A stretch of 64,000 bases of DNA from Acerihabitans sp035013185 (GCF_035013185.1 NZ_JAYGJO010000011.1:100587-164586), one strand, 5' to 3'; shown: positions 8,076-16,859, numbered from the stretch's first letter. The notes: generated by a model from the letters alone, not told the origin. A program made the numbers and translations.

Positions 8076-8624
8076 TTAGGCCTGCGCCGACAGAGAACGG
8101 TATTGACGATTAAAATGAATTAATGGTACCCCGGGCTTATTGACCCGCACTGATGCCACGTCGCCGAAAAACACGCTGTGGGTTGCGGTGTTGATCACCT
8201 GGGCCAGCCGACAGTCAATATTCACCAAGGCACAGTCCAACGCCGGCGATCCGGTGAGCAATTGTGACCATATGCTCGATTGAAAACGGCTTTCACCCCC
8301 GCACCCGGTCTGCCCGGCGAAACGGTCAGACAGTTCGTTATCCTCGGCGCTTAACACATTGACGCAAAATGCACCACTGTCGATAATCGCCTGATGTGCC
8401 TCACCGAACTGATTCACGCAGATCAACAGCATCGGCGGTGATACCGACAAGCTGCATACTGCGGTGGCGGTCAGACCACGCCGTCGCTCTCCTTGCCCCG
8501 AACTGATAATACTGACGCTGCTGGCCAGATGGCGCATCGCGCCTTTGAAATCCTCGTTAAGCGTCATCGCCAGCTCGTCGGCTGCTGAGCGGGCTGCGAT
8601 GGCCGTACGCGCACAATCACTCAT
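8076..8624 (-). CDS. flavin reductase, HpaC-like partner of the monooxygenase
   Basis: A 182-residue flavin reductase-domain protein. The family core is visible: MRHLASSVSIISSG, GLTATAVCSLSVSPPMLLICVN, FCVNVLS and HSVFFGDV. Such proteins reduce FMN or FAD with NAD(P)H and hand the reduced flavin to a two-component monooxygenase. The HpaB-type oxygenase encoded at the head of the same operon is its obvious partner. The start ATG at 8624 has AAGGAGGAGAG directly upstream and overlaps the stop of the AbrB-type gene (ATGA), so the two are translationally coupled. The longer reading from 8687 would lack a ribosome binding site. Confidence 0.85.
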   Translation of the reverse strand: MSDCARTAIAARSAADELAMTLNEDFKGAMRHLASSVSIISSGQGERRRGLTATAVCSLSVSPPMLLICVNQFGEAHQAIIDSGAFCVNVLSAEDNELSDRFAGQTGCGGESRFQSSIWSQLLTGSPALDCALVNIDCRLAQVINTATHSVFFGDVASVRVNKPGVPLIHFNRQYRSLSAQA

Positions 8625-9712
8625 CTCTCCTCCTTGGTCTGCCACCCCGGCAGACGCTGCAATTGTTGAACCAAAAAGGGGCCACATAGCACCACCACAA
8701 ACATTCGTACGGTCTGAAGTGCCAGCACAAAAGACACATCAACATGACTTTCAATCGCCACAATCGCCACCGAGTCGATACTGCCCGGTACCGTGGCAAG
8801 AAAAGCCGTCAGCTTGTCGATACCCAACAGGTAACTCAGCACCAGCGACAACATTCCGCTGAGCGAAATCAGTACCAGCGCCGCCAGCAGCGCCAGCGGA
8901 ATAAGCTGTACGATGCGGATCAAAATTGACCGGGTGAAGCGTAATCCCACCTCCAGCCCAATGGCGGCAAACGCCAGTAACAACACGCCATCCGGCAACC
9001 ATAGGTGAAAGACACCGCTGGCACCAAGCGCCGCACCGCTCACTAACGGTACCATCATGGCGGCAGCTGGAATAAACCCCAGCCAACGGGTGGCCAGCGG
9101 CCCAAGCAGGGCAATCAACAACGTAATGCCAAGCGCCAGGACCGGATGGCTAGGCATTTCCGGCGGCAGGCCGTTGGGTAAGCTGCCGGAAGAAAAGTGC
9201 GAGACCAAGGTGACGGACACCACCACCATCGCCAGGCGCACATACTGCACCAGCGCCACCACCCGTCCATCGGCATCCCGCTCTTGTGCGATAATCACCA
9301 TCGCGCCCGACATCCCCGGCATCGCCGCCCAGATCGCCGTTTCCGCCGATACCGCACCAAAGCGGCGCAGCGCCCAACTGATGGCAAAGGAAAAGCTTAG
9401 CGTGGCGGCGATAAACACCAATAATACCGGCCAATTACTGACCACCGACCAGAACGTTTCAGGAGTCAGGCTCTTGGCAATCAGGCAGCCAGCGATGCCT
9501 TGCGCCAACAAAAACAACGGCCGGGGAAATCGCAGTTCTACCCCGCTTACCGCGAACATCACACCTGCAATCATTGATCCCAATAGCGACGCGGCGGGAA
9601 AATGGATCAGGCTGAGCGCGGCGGAAAATAACCCCGCCAACGAGACCAACCCCAACCAAGGCGCGCCATGACGCCAACGCTCCGCTACCTTGTCCTGCGG
9701 GTTTACCTTCAT
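8621..9712 (-). CDS. AbrB-family (COG3180) membrane protein
   Basis: A 363-residue inner-membrane protein with about ten hydrophobic segments and the internally duplicated AbrB pattern. FPAASLLGSMIAGV near residue 42 and MPGMSGAMVIIAQERDAD in the first half are echoed by GFIPAAAMMVPLVSGAALG and TVPGSIDSVAIVAIE in the second. The family is often mislabelled ammonia monooxygenase; its biochemistry is poorly known, and it frequently sits in catabolic operons. Uptake or export of a pathway compound is the simplest guess. The start at 9712 has AGGATC seven bases upstream. It lies between the second amidase gene and the flavin reductase gene. Confidence 0.75.
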   Translation of the reverse strand: MKVNPQDKVAERWRHGAPWLGLVSLAGLFSAALSLIHFPAASLLGSMIAGVMFAVSGVELRFPRPLFLLAQGIAGCLIAKSLTPETFWSVVSNWPVLLVFIAATLSFSFAISWALRRFGAVSAETAIWAAMPGMSGAMVIIAQERDADGRVVALVQYVRLAMVVVSVTLVSHFSSGSLPNGLPPEMPSHPVLALGITLLIALLGPLATRWLGFIPAAAMMVPLVSGAALGASGVFHLWLPDGVLLLAFAAIGLEVGLRFTRSILIRIVQLIPLALLAALVLISLSGMLSLVLSYLLGIDKLTAFLATVPGSIDSVAIVAIESHVDVSFVLALQTVRMFVVVLCGPFLVQQLQRLPGWQTKEER

Positions 9713-9810
9713 GGTAGATCCTGTTGCTCGCGGCTGCGCCCGCATGATTAAAAAAGTCTGAATACACAACCTGGGCTGTGCCCACGGTGGTACCTAAGCG
9801 CCACTGGCGG

Positions 9811-11130
9811 TTAATGACGAGATACCGCCGAGCCGGCGATCCGTAACTGCATTTCAACCGCCGCCGCACACCGTAACAATTGACGATCACCACCGGGCCG
9901 GCCAATCAGTTGTACCCCCACCGGCAGCCCATTCGGGCCGGTGACGGCGGGCAACGTCAGACAGGGTAAATGCAAGAGGGTCCAGGCACGGTTAAAAAAC
10001 GGGTCGCCGGTATTATCTAACCCGATGGGTGCCTCACCGGCTGCCGCTGGCGTTATCAGCACGTCACACCCGTTAAACAATGCGCTCATGGCCAATTGCC
10101 GTGGTAGGCGCTGAGCCTGTGCCGCCAAATATTCAACCGAGGTGGCCTGTGCCTTAAGCGTGAGAAAATCACGGGTCGTGGGCGAAATCCGCGACGCCAT
10201 GACTGAGCGTTCATATGCCAGTGCCTGGGTCACTTCCCAACCCATAACCGCATCGTGCATAACAAAAAGATCGCTGAACCAGGGCGGTACCGGCACGTCA
10301 ATCACTACCGAACCGCTGTGTGACATCACTTGGGCGGTGTGTTCAATAGCCAACAGGGTTTCCGGCTGTGCCAATGTCCAGTCAGACGAAAAAAATACCC
10401 CCATCCGCAGCGCCAACCGATCATCGTCCCGATTGAGTGCAAAATCAGGACGCAACGCCACCGCACTGGCCACCAGCGCTGCGTCACGTACCGATCGGGT
10501 GATGATGCCGACCTGGTCCAGCGAATGGGATAACGCCTTAATGCCACTGGTGGTGATCAGACCGAAGCTCGGCTTATAGCCAACCACCCCACAGTAGGAT
10601 GCCGGGCGGATCACGGAACCCGAGGTCTGGGTGCCGTAGGCGGCTAATGCCGTTCCGGCAGCCACCGCCGCGCAGGAACCGCTGGATGAGCCTCCAGGGG
10701 TGTGCAAGAGATTGTGCGGATTGCGGGTACCATTGGGACTGGCCATCGCCAACTCGGTACTGACCGTTTTGCCCAGCACAATGCCTCCCGCGCGGCGGGT
10801 TAGCGCCACACAACCGGCATCGGCTATCGGTTGAAATCCCTCATACATTGCCGAACCATAACCGGTGGCAATATCAGCGGTATCTATCACATCCTTAACA
10901 CCAAACGGGATACCGGCCAGAGCCCCCTTTGACGCCCGGTTATCCACCGCCAGGGCGTAGCGCAGCGCATCTTCGCCCGCGAGCCGATGCCATGCTCCGG
11001 TTTGCGGGTCACGATCGGCGATGGCTTGCTGATAGGCGTGTGTTACCGCCGTCGCGCTCAGCGTTTGTTGGTGAATATGCTCGACCAGATCACAGGCATC
11101 CAACGCCAAAATTTGCTTATTTCTCATCAT
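9811..11130 (-). CDS. amidase signature family hydrolase (B)
   Basis: A 439-residue amidase of the Ser-cisSer-Lys type. The catalytic Lys is in GIPFGVKDVIDT, the bridging Ser in PGGSSSGSCAAVAAG and the nucleophile region in TQTSGSVIRPASYCG. These hydrolases act on amides, imides or N-acyl groups in the cytoplasm. The start ATG at 11130 overlaps the stop of the preceding amidase gene (ATGATGA), so the two are made together. In the proposed pathway one amidase would remove the N-acyl group and the other the amide nitrogen; which does which cannot be read from sequence. Confidence 0.8.
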   Translation of the reverse strand: MMRNKQILALDACDLVEHIHQQTLSATAVTHAYQQAIADRDPQTGAWHRLAGEDALRYALAVDNRASKGALAGIPFGVKDVIDTADIATGYGSAMYEGFQPIADAGCVALTRRAGGIVLGKTVSTELAMASPNGTRNPHNLLHTPGGSSSGSCAAVAAGTALAAYGTQTSGSVIRPASYCGVVGYKPSFGLITTSGIKALSHSLDQVGIITRSVRDAALVASAVALRPDFALNRDDDRLALRMGVFFSSDWTLAQPETLLAIEHTAQVMSHSGSVVIDVPVPPWFSDLFVMHDAVMGWEVTQALAYERSVMASRISPTTRDFLTLKAQATSVEYLAAQAQRLPRQLAMSALFNGCDVLITPAAAGEAPIGLDNTGDPFFNRAWTLLHLPCLTLPAVTGPNGLPVGVQLIGRPGGDRQLLRCAAAVEMQLRIAGSAVSRH

Positions 11131-12590
11131 GATTGTTCCATCCAAAATGCGGAATGGCTGGCATGCAGTGCCGGCAGACGTCCCCACCAGGGCGCGGCGT
11201 GTTCAAGCTGGCCCGCCAGCGAAAATAGCCGGCTATCTTGTGCAAAACCGGCGCCGAAATGCACCCCTATCGGCAAGCCTTGCGCCGACATGCCTAACGG
11301 CACACTCATGGCGGGAAAACCGGCGGCGTTAAAGGCGCAGGTGAATGGGCCGTGCTGCCAGAAGTCGTCATAGAATTGATCGAGCGATGCATTGTCGCTA
11401 GCCATGTGGCCGATCGGCGGCGCTGTTTGTGTCGTCACCGGCGAGAGCAAAATGTCATAATCGGAAAAAAATCGCCCTAGGCCACGCGCCGTGGCGTGTA
11501 ATTGATTCACCGCCAACAAATACGCTACGCCGCTGTGCGCCAGTGCCTCGGTTACCCAACTCCGGTTAACCGGTTCAAGCTGTGACAGGGCGTCGATAGC
11601 CGGGAAACGGCGTTGCCAACCTTCCACCGCGCTGGCAACATTAACGCCGGTGATCACCCGCCAGGCCATTTTCAGCGCCGCGGCGTCATACCCGGCATCG
11701 GCCACCGGTTCCACATGGTGGCCTAAGGATTCACACAACCGCGCAGCCTGCAGCACCGCCGCAACAATGGCCGGATCCACCGGGTCCCCTAGCGGCGAAT
11801 CGACCAGTAAACCAATGCGTAACCGCCCCGGCCCACGGCTCACTGCGCTGAGATAGGTATCCACCGGCACCGGTGACGCATAAGGATCGCCAACATCGCC
11901 ACCGGCAGTGACATCAAGCAACGCCGCACTGTCACGCACCGAACGCGTAACGGCGTGTGGTGTCGACATGCCCGCAATCCCCTCAACCAACACCGGCCCC
12001 AGCGGATTCACCATGCGCGAGGGTTTAAAACCGAACAAACCACAATGTGACGCTGGCACACGGGTCGATCCCGCGCCATCCGAAGCATTGGCCAATGGCA
12101 CCAGACCTGCGGCCACCGCCGCCGCCGATCCCCCCGATGACCCGCCGGGACTGTGGGCCAACGACCATGGATTACGCGTGGCGCCAAATTCCGCCGGTTC
12201 GGTGACAAAACTCAGGGCAAACTCCGGTGTATTACTTTTACCAATCAGTTGCAGGCCACCCTGGCGATAACGTGCCGCTAACGTGCCGTCGGCAGGTGAA
12301 ATCACCTGCTTAAACAGCCTGGAACCATTGGACAGGCGCATACCCGCCACCTCACATCCGGTATTTTTCAACAGGAACGGCACCCCGGCGAATGGCCCCT
12401 CGCTAATACCGTTCTTAAGGTGATCTCGCGCCAGATCGAGGTGATCGTGCACCACGGCGTTAAGCAGTGGATTGATGCGCGCAATGGCATCGGCGGCACT
12501 GTCGAGCAAATCCTCGGCGCTAACCTGCCGGTGTCTGACCAACTCCGCCAGCCCCAGTCCGTCATATTGCGTGTACTCTTTCACAATCAT
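11127..12590 (-). CDS. amidase signature family hydrolase (A)
   Basis: A 487-residue amidase with Lys in GVPFLLKNTG, the Ser-rich block SPGGSSGGSAAAVAAGLV, and the nucleophile block SDGAGSTRVPASHCGLFGFKPS. The Lys is followed by Asn instead of the usual Asp. Length and the LFGFKPSR segment resemble the 6-aminohexanoate/acylamidase branch. It is third in the operon, four bases after the NTF2-like gene and overlapping amidase B. Two different amidases in one operon imply two successive C-N cleavages of one ring-opened substrate, which is inference. Confidence 0.8.
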   Translation of the reverse strand: MIVKEYTQYDGLGLAELVRHRQVSAEDLLDSAADAIARINPLLNAVVHDHLDLARDHLKNGISEGPFAGVPFLLKNTGCEVAGMRLSNGSRLFKQVISPADGTLAARYRQGGLQLIGKSNTPEFALSFVTEPAEFGATRNPWSLAHSPGGSSGGSAAAVAAGLVPLANASDGAGSTRVPASHCGLFGFKPSRMVNPLGPVLVEGIAGMSTPHAVTRSVRDSAALLDVTAGGDVGDPYASPVPVDTYLSAVSRGPGRLRIGLLVDSPLGDPVDPAIVAAVLQAARLCESLGHHVEPVADAGYDAAALKMAWRVITGVNVASAVEGWQRRFPAIDALSQLEPVNRSWVTEALAHSGVAYLLAVNQLHATARGLGRFFSDYDILLSPVTTQTAPPIGHMASDNASLDQFYDDFWQHGPFTCAFNAAGFPAMSVPLGMSAQGLPIGVHFGAGFAQDSRLFSLAGQLEHAAPWWGRLPALHASHSAFWMEQS

Positions 12591-12593
12591 GAT

Positions 12594-13010
12594 TTAGGCC
12601 ATCTGTTGTTTGAAGTGGGCTACGTTCCAATAATCACGAACATTCTCAATGCCTGCCGGCGACACGCAAAACAGATGCACACCGTCAAGCACCAACGGTG
12701 TGGCCGACCGGCCGGCGCTGGGGACAGTGTCGGTACTCGTACGTGTAATCATGCCGTTCATGCGATAAAACACCACCCGATGGTCAGCACAAGCAACCTG
12801 ACTAAGCACCGTCCACTGAACGTCGGTTATCAGGTTGAACAGCGATGCCAACCCGTGAGCAATGGCTTCTTGGCCAACGTTACGTTTCCCTAGCGCCATC
12901 TCCTCATGCCAGCCCTGATCGGTATAAAGCCGGCTCGCCGAACCCGCATCGTGGTGATTGTAAGCTTGGTAAAACGCGCTAATCAGCGGGTCTGGCGTCA
13001 ATGCGGACAT
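12594..13010 (-). CDS. NTF2/SnoaL-like protein
   Basis: A 138-residue protein of the NTF2-like alpha+beta cone fold. Family features are the opening ISAFYQAYNHHDAGSASRLYTD, the Gly-rich turn GQEAIAHGLASLF, and the closing hydrophobic strand VRDYWNVAHF. This fold serves as isomerase, cyclase or hydratase, or just binds ligands; the active residues vary and cannot be assigned. The start at 13010 has AGGAG seven bases upstream, better than the ATG at 13031. It is the second gene of the operon, directly after the monooxygenase, so it may act on the hydroxylated or ring-opened intermediate. Confidence 0.7.
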   Translation of the reverse strand: MSALTPDPLISAFYQAYNHHDAGSASRLYTDQGWHEEMALGKRNVGQEAIAHGLASLFNLITDVQWTVLSQVACADHRVVFYRMNGMITRTSTDTVPSAGRSATPLVLDGVHLFCVSPAGIENVRDYWNVAHFKQQMA

Positions 13011-13067
13011 AGAATTCTCCTGAGGCGACAACTCGGCGGCGCAACCGGCCGCCGACCGACAAATGGA

Positions 13068-14546
13068 CTAGGCAAGCCCCGCCAGCTTTTTCACTTGTTC
13101 AACAAATTTATCGCGTTTCACCTCGTCAAACAGACGGGCACGCAAACGCGGCGCCGGGCTGGAATTGACGTTTTCAAACAGCGCTACGCGACCGGCCAAG
13201 GCGCCAGTCGTCATGTCCCAGATAAAGTTCATCAGCTGTTCTTTCTCCATGGCGCTAGCGCCATGCCCCACCAAAAGATCGCGCAGGTGATGGCCAATGT
13301 CCGGATTATCAAACGCCGCTTTGCCAAAGCGCATGACCAACCCCTGCCCACACATCTCCTGCAGGGTATGGATAATGTGCGGATAATGTGCAATGGAATA
13401 CAGACGTCCGGTGGTCAGCATGCCGACATCCGGCGCCATAACGCCGCCTTCCGTCAGCGTGGCTTTGGCTTCCGCTGCATAGATGAAGGCGCGTAGCGTC
13501 TGGGCATATTCAATCAGTTCCCCGAGCATCGCCTGCACCGCAGGAATACGGCCCGTGCCCAGCACATCAAGCACCATTTGACCGGCACCGACAAACAATT
13601 CGGCTTTGACGGCCAAACGCGTCAACACATGCCAGTGAGCAAATACGCACACCGGACCGTAATACTGCATGGCCGTCGGATCGCCGAGATTGAAGATACG
13701 GTCGGTTGGCACAAAAACGTTGTCAAAAATAATGAATTGATCGGCCTCTTCCCCTTTGTGGGCGATCGGGTGGTCAAAGGGGTCACTGCCCGGCTGCGAT
13801 ACCATCTCGCGGGAGATCAATTTGATACCTTCGGAGTTGACCGGAATCGATCCCCAGATACAGGCTTCCGGCGGTGTCTCTTGTATACCACCAAGGTTAG
13901 TGAAGAAGATTTCGTTGGCCTGTGCCGCAATCGATCCCACCGTTTTGGCGCCGGAAACGCGGATCCCACCCTTCTCGATACGTTTCACCCGCAGCAACGA
14001 CGCTTCGCCAGCTTTCGGCGAGGAACGGTCGGTTTGCGGCCCGGCAAGGCTCTCCGATGCGGTCAGGTTATTGTCTCGTCCATACTCCAGATAGCGTTCA
14101 ATGTTTTCGGCGAAATCAGGCTGGCAACCGTCAAAGGTTGATTTTTTCTGTTTAAATGTGGGCAGGTAAGCCCGCAAACCCACAGCAATCGCCGGCGCGA
14201 GATCCGGCGGACGACCGAAAGTGCCGCCGGTTTTCAGACTGGTGTACTCGATCATTTTGCGTCGGTCTTGCAGATCCTGCTGGGTTTGCGGAACCTGCCA
14301 GGCACGGCTAACGATGGCACCGCTATGCGGATCGCGATAGGTGGTGGCCTCAGAAAACTCATCAGTGAACTGGTCATCAAACATGGATGCGAGCAAATCA
14401 ATACCCGCAGCCAACGCAGGTTGGTCGGTGACTTTTTCACACTTTTCGCCGTTAACCCATAGCTGGCGTCCATCATCCAGAGAGGCTTTAAATTCGGCGC
14501 CGGTTTTTAATTTATGTTCAACCTGCTGTTTCAACATCGCTGTCAC
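13068..14546 (-). CDS. HpaB/PvcC-type flavin-dependent monooxygenase, large component
   Basis: A 492-residue oxygenase of the 4-hydroxyphenylacetate 3-monooxygenase family, which uses reduced flavin from a separate reductase to hydroxylate phenol-like rings. Family blocks seen: AYLPTFKQKKS, RVSGAKTVGSIAAQANEIFFTNL, GSDPFDHPIAHKGEEADQFIIFDNVFVP, RLAVKAELFVGAG and EMCGQGLVMRFG. The GTG at 14546 has GGGGG seven bases upstream; ATG at 14537 is the alternative. It heads the operon, with its HpaC-type reductase six genes later. Given NicX and B6 enzymes nearby, the substrate is probably a 3-hydroxypyridine and not hydroxyphenylacetate; that is inference. Confidence 0.8.
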   Translation of the reverse strand: MTAMLKQQVEHKLKTGAEFKASLDDGRQLWVNGEKCEKVTDQPALAAGIDLLASMFDDQFTDEFSEATTYRDPHSGAIVSRAWQVPQTQQDLQDRRKMIEYTSLKTGGTFGRPPDLAPAIAVGLRAYLPTFKQKKSTFDGCQPDFAENIERYLEYGRDNNLTASESLAGPQTDRSSPKAGEASLLRVKRIEKGGIRVSGAKTVGSIAAQANEIFFTNLGGIQETPPEACIWGSIPVNSEGIKLISREMVSQPGSDPFDHPIAHKGEEADQFIIFDNVFVPTDRIFNLGDPTAMQYYGPVCVFAHWHVLTRLAVKAELFVGAGQMVLDVLGTGRIPAVQAMLGELIEYAQTLRAFIYAAEAKATLTEGGVMAPDVGMLTTGRLYSIAHYPHIIHTLQEMCGQGLVMRFGKAAFDNPDIGHHLRDLLVGHGASAMEKEQLMNFIWDMTTGALAGRVALFENVNSSPAPRLRARLFDEVKRDKFVEQVKKLAGLA

Positions 14547-15181
14547 TGTTAACCCCCTATATCAATCCAGCGTGACGTCTTGGTGCCGACGCCGCTTATC
14601 ATGGCGAAAAAAAACGTGGCGCTTCAAACCACTAGCCCAGGCATTGATCGGCGCAGCGGGTTGTACCTGGCGTGGGACGCGTTGTGAAGGATCTTAGATA
14701 ACCATAAGCAACCAAATTAGACAACCAATTATTCGCTATGATTTTAATGGTTGATAATGAAAGGTTGAATTAAAAAACATTTAATAACATGACGTTAATC
14801 AAAAAACAAACCAGTAAACCTCTGCTGTCATAAGAAATCCCTCTCGTGTAAGGTCTACTATCCTTTTTTATTATGGTTGAACCTGTTGACTGGGAATACC
14901 GACGCATCAAAACATAAACATAACGTTATGTTATATATTAATTAAAAATCATAATCTCTCAATAATCGCTAAGATATAAATACATTTTTACGACCAAAAA
15001 AAGCACGACTAGAGGGTATTGGTTGGATATTTGATTGACCGCATGAAAAATGCCGGTATATTTTGGTTGGCAAGGACGTTGCGTTAGAGAATCGAACCGG
15101 GTCGACGTTTCTGCCCGGTGAAATTGGAGGGTGGACGATATCAACGTGGGGTATTGACGGGCACGTTGGCCCGGTCACCCT
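14547..15181. other. gene-free region upstream of the hpaB-like operon
   Basis: A 635-base AT-rich stretch with no convincing gene. Besides the operator at 14709-14753 it holds two single TTGGTTG copies at 15019-15025 and 15063-15069 that are not in the 13-base tandem arrangement. The short open frames reading rightward from about 15063 run antisense into the secreted-protein gene and have no coding signature. Confidence 0.5.
14709..14753. promoter_or_regulatory. putative GntR operator upstream of the hpaB-like operon
   Basis: CAACCAA at 14709-14715 and again at 14722-14728, a 13-base repeat. On the minus strand, toward the operon, this reads TTGGTTG-N6-TTGGTTG, the same as at 5630-5649. A near-inverted copy, ATGGTTG, follows at 14747-14753. 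The site lies about 163 bases before the hpaB-like start. Confidence 0.6.
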
Positions 15182-15628
15182 TCACCCCACCGGCGTCACG
15201 GTGTTCTGGCAACGCACCCGATCTCCCTGCACATGGCATTGCAACGAAATGGACCCCGGCGCGACGCCACGACGATCAGGCAGGGTCAGTTGCTGGCGGG
15301 TGTTATAGGCGTTACCGCGCTCACCACACCACAGGCTCTGAACCGGCATCTGGTCTTGATGGATGTTAAGTAGATAAATTTCGCCGCTGTCGATATTTTT
15401 CCACAGCGTAACATGTAGGGTTTTACCTGACTGAATATCACCCAAGGGTACCGAATACCAATGGGCGGTGGAAACGGAACAGGTCAGCGGGTTATTTCCG
15501 CGGTTAGTTAACGTCAGCGGAATAATACTTAGCCCCTGAGTTCCTCGGCCAATTATACTCTTTTGCTCAGCGAAACTGGCTGTGCTGTTTATTAATAAGA
15601 GGAATAGCAATGATGCCCAAACTTTCAT
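15182..15628 (-). CDS. small secreted protein of unknown function
   Basis: A 148-residue protein starting MKVWASLLFLLLINSTASFAEQK; GGGAG lies about six bases before this ATG at 15628, so the longer frame to 15703 is not used. Residues 1-20 form a clear signal peptide with cleavage near SFA-EQ. The mature part has four cysteines in LTCSVS, SLWCGE, SLQCHV and RVRCQN, enough for two disulfides, and is mostly beta by appearance. I do not recognise the family. It is divergent from the BMP-type binding protein gene with only about 99 bases between the starts, which suggests shared control and perhaps a role with the importer in the periplasm. Confidence 0.65.
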   Translation of the reverse strand: MKVWASLLFLLLINSTASFAEQKSIIGRGTQGLSIIPLTLTNRGNNPLTCSVSTAHWYSVPLGDIQSGKTLHVTLWKNIDSGEIYLLNIHQDQMPVQSLWCGERGNAYNTRQQLTLPDRRGVAPGSISLQCHVQGDRVRCQNTVTPVG

Positions 15629-15727
15629 AATAACTCCCAATGCGACCGAAAAAATTGGCTGACAAAACCACAGCAAAGTTTTTTTCCGAACAAAAGTCAA
15701 CAATTAGTTTTTTAAGGGTGGAATACG

Positions 15728-16747
15728 ATGATGATGCGCGCGCAAAAATATGCTGGAACCCTGCTACTGCTGACGGCTATGTGCAGTTCCGCTTTCGCGG
15801 TTGAAGTAAAATCCATTGCTATATTAACACCGGAATCAGGTACGGATTTTGGTTGGAACCAGCAAGGAATTGACGCGGCTAAGGCGGCGGGAAAAGCAGA
15901 ACATGTCAAGGTGATGGTGGCGGAAAATCTCGGCTACGGCGATATCCGGCCGACGCTGCGCGACCTCAGCGATGACGGTGCGCAACTGCTGATAGCCCAC
16001 GCCAGCGGCTACAACATGGCAGCGCCGGAAATTGGCGCGCAGGCCCACGTTGCAGTGGCCATTACCGATCGCCCTGATGCGAGGAAACCAGGCGCGGTGG
16101 CCGACTATACCTCAAGCGGTCACGAAGGGGCATATCTGGCTGGCGTCCTGGCCGCAAAGATGACGCACACCGGCACCGTGGGCATTGTGGTGTCAGGGGA
16201 ACCCCCCTCGTGGAATGCCCAATCCACCGCGTTCATTCAGGGTGTCAAGGCCACCAAACCTGGGGTGAAAATTCGTTATGCGGTGATAGGTCCGGCCGCT
16301 TACAGCGATGCAGCCGGGGGTAAACGCGTCACCAGTTCGGTGATTGCCGCGGGTGCCGACATTATTTTCGGCCAGGGTAATGGTTCGAGCTTTGGCATGT
16401 TGCAAGCCGTGGAAACCAGCAAAGCAAATGATGGCGGCAAAGTTTATTTCATCGATGTCATTGGTGATAAATCAAGTATTGATAAAGGCCATCTTCTGAG
16501 CTCGGTTATTTGGAACCTGACGCCGGTATTTACCGCAATGATCGACGATTTAAAAGCGGATAAATTTGGTAGCCGAAATTACACTACCTCCTTAAAAGAA
16601 GGCTCGATCAGTTTATTACATACCAAACATATTCCAGATGATGTATGGAAACAGGTTGAAGCAGTAAGCGCAGATATCAGCAGCGGCAAATTGTCCATAA
16701 CGCCGCATTATGACGCTAAATTTTTGCATGATTTATTAGGTTCTTAA
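15728..16747 (+). CDS. BMP/PnrA-type ABC transporter substrate-binding protein
   Basis: A 339-residue periplasmic binding protein with a signal peptide ending near SSAFA-VEV. The BMP family pattern is visible: SIAILTPESGTDFGWNQQGIDAA, LIAHASGYNMAAPEIG, GHEGAYLAGVLAAKMT, TGTVGIVVSGE, ADIIFGQGNGSS and DVIGDKSS. Known BMP proteins bind nucleosides, riboflavin-like or other heterocycles. Three tandem ATG codons occur at 15728, 15731 and 15734; any could start translation. It heads the importer operon, and a hairpin separates it from the ATPase gene, as is common where binding protein is needed in excess. A heterocycle linked to the neighbouring ring-cleavage operon is the likely ligand. Confidence 0.85.
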   Translation: MMMRAQKYAGTLLLLTAMCSSAFAVEVKSIAILTPESGTDFGWNQQGIDAAKAAGKAEHVKVMVAENLGYGDIRPTLRDLSDDGAQLLIAHASGYNMAAPEIGAQAHVAVAITDRPDARKPGAVADYTSSGHEGAYLAGVLAAKMTHTGTVGIVVSGEPPSWNAQSTAFIQGVKATKPGVKIRYAVIGPAAYSDAAGGKRVTSSVIAAGADIIFGQGNGSSFGMLQAVETSKANDGGKVYFIDVIGDKSSIDKGHLLSSVIWNLTPVFTAMIDDLKADKFGSRNYTTSLKEGSISLLHTKHIPDDVWKQVEAVSADISSGKLSITPHYDAKFLHDLLGS

Positions 16748-16830
16748 TACGGGTAAACCTGCATAAGTCGCGTGTCAGGAAGGCAAACGCTCATACCACT
16801 GGAAGAATGACGGGCATACCTTGAATAATT

Positions 16831-16859
16831 GCGCCGCAGCCCCTTATCGGGTGCGGCGC
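16831..16859 (+). terminator. intercistronic hairpin after the binding protein gene
   Basis: A perfect 8-bp GC-rich stem, GCGCCGCA at 16831-16838 and TGCGGCGC at 16852-16859, without a T-run. Its place between the binding protein and ATPase genes suggests mRNA stabilisation or partial termination. Confidence 0.5.

Noticed and set aside
13068..14546. 4-hydroxyphenylacetate degradation operon
   Set aside because: No hpaG, hpaD, hpaE, hpaF, hpaH or hpaI-type genes accompany the HpaB-like gene; all other neighbours point to a pyridine substrate.
15063..15369. Two short open frames on the plus strand
   Set aside because: They run antisense into the secreted-protein gene, without ribosome binding sites or family likeness.
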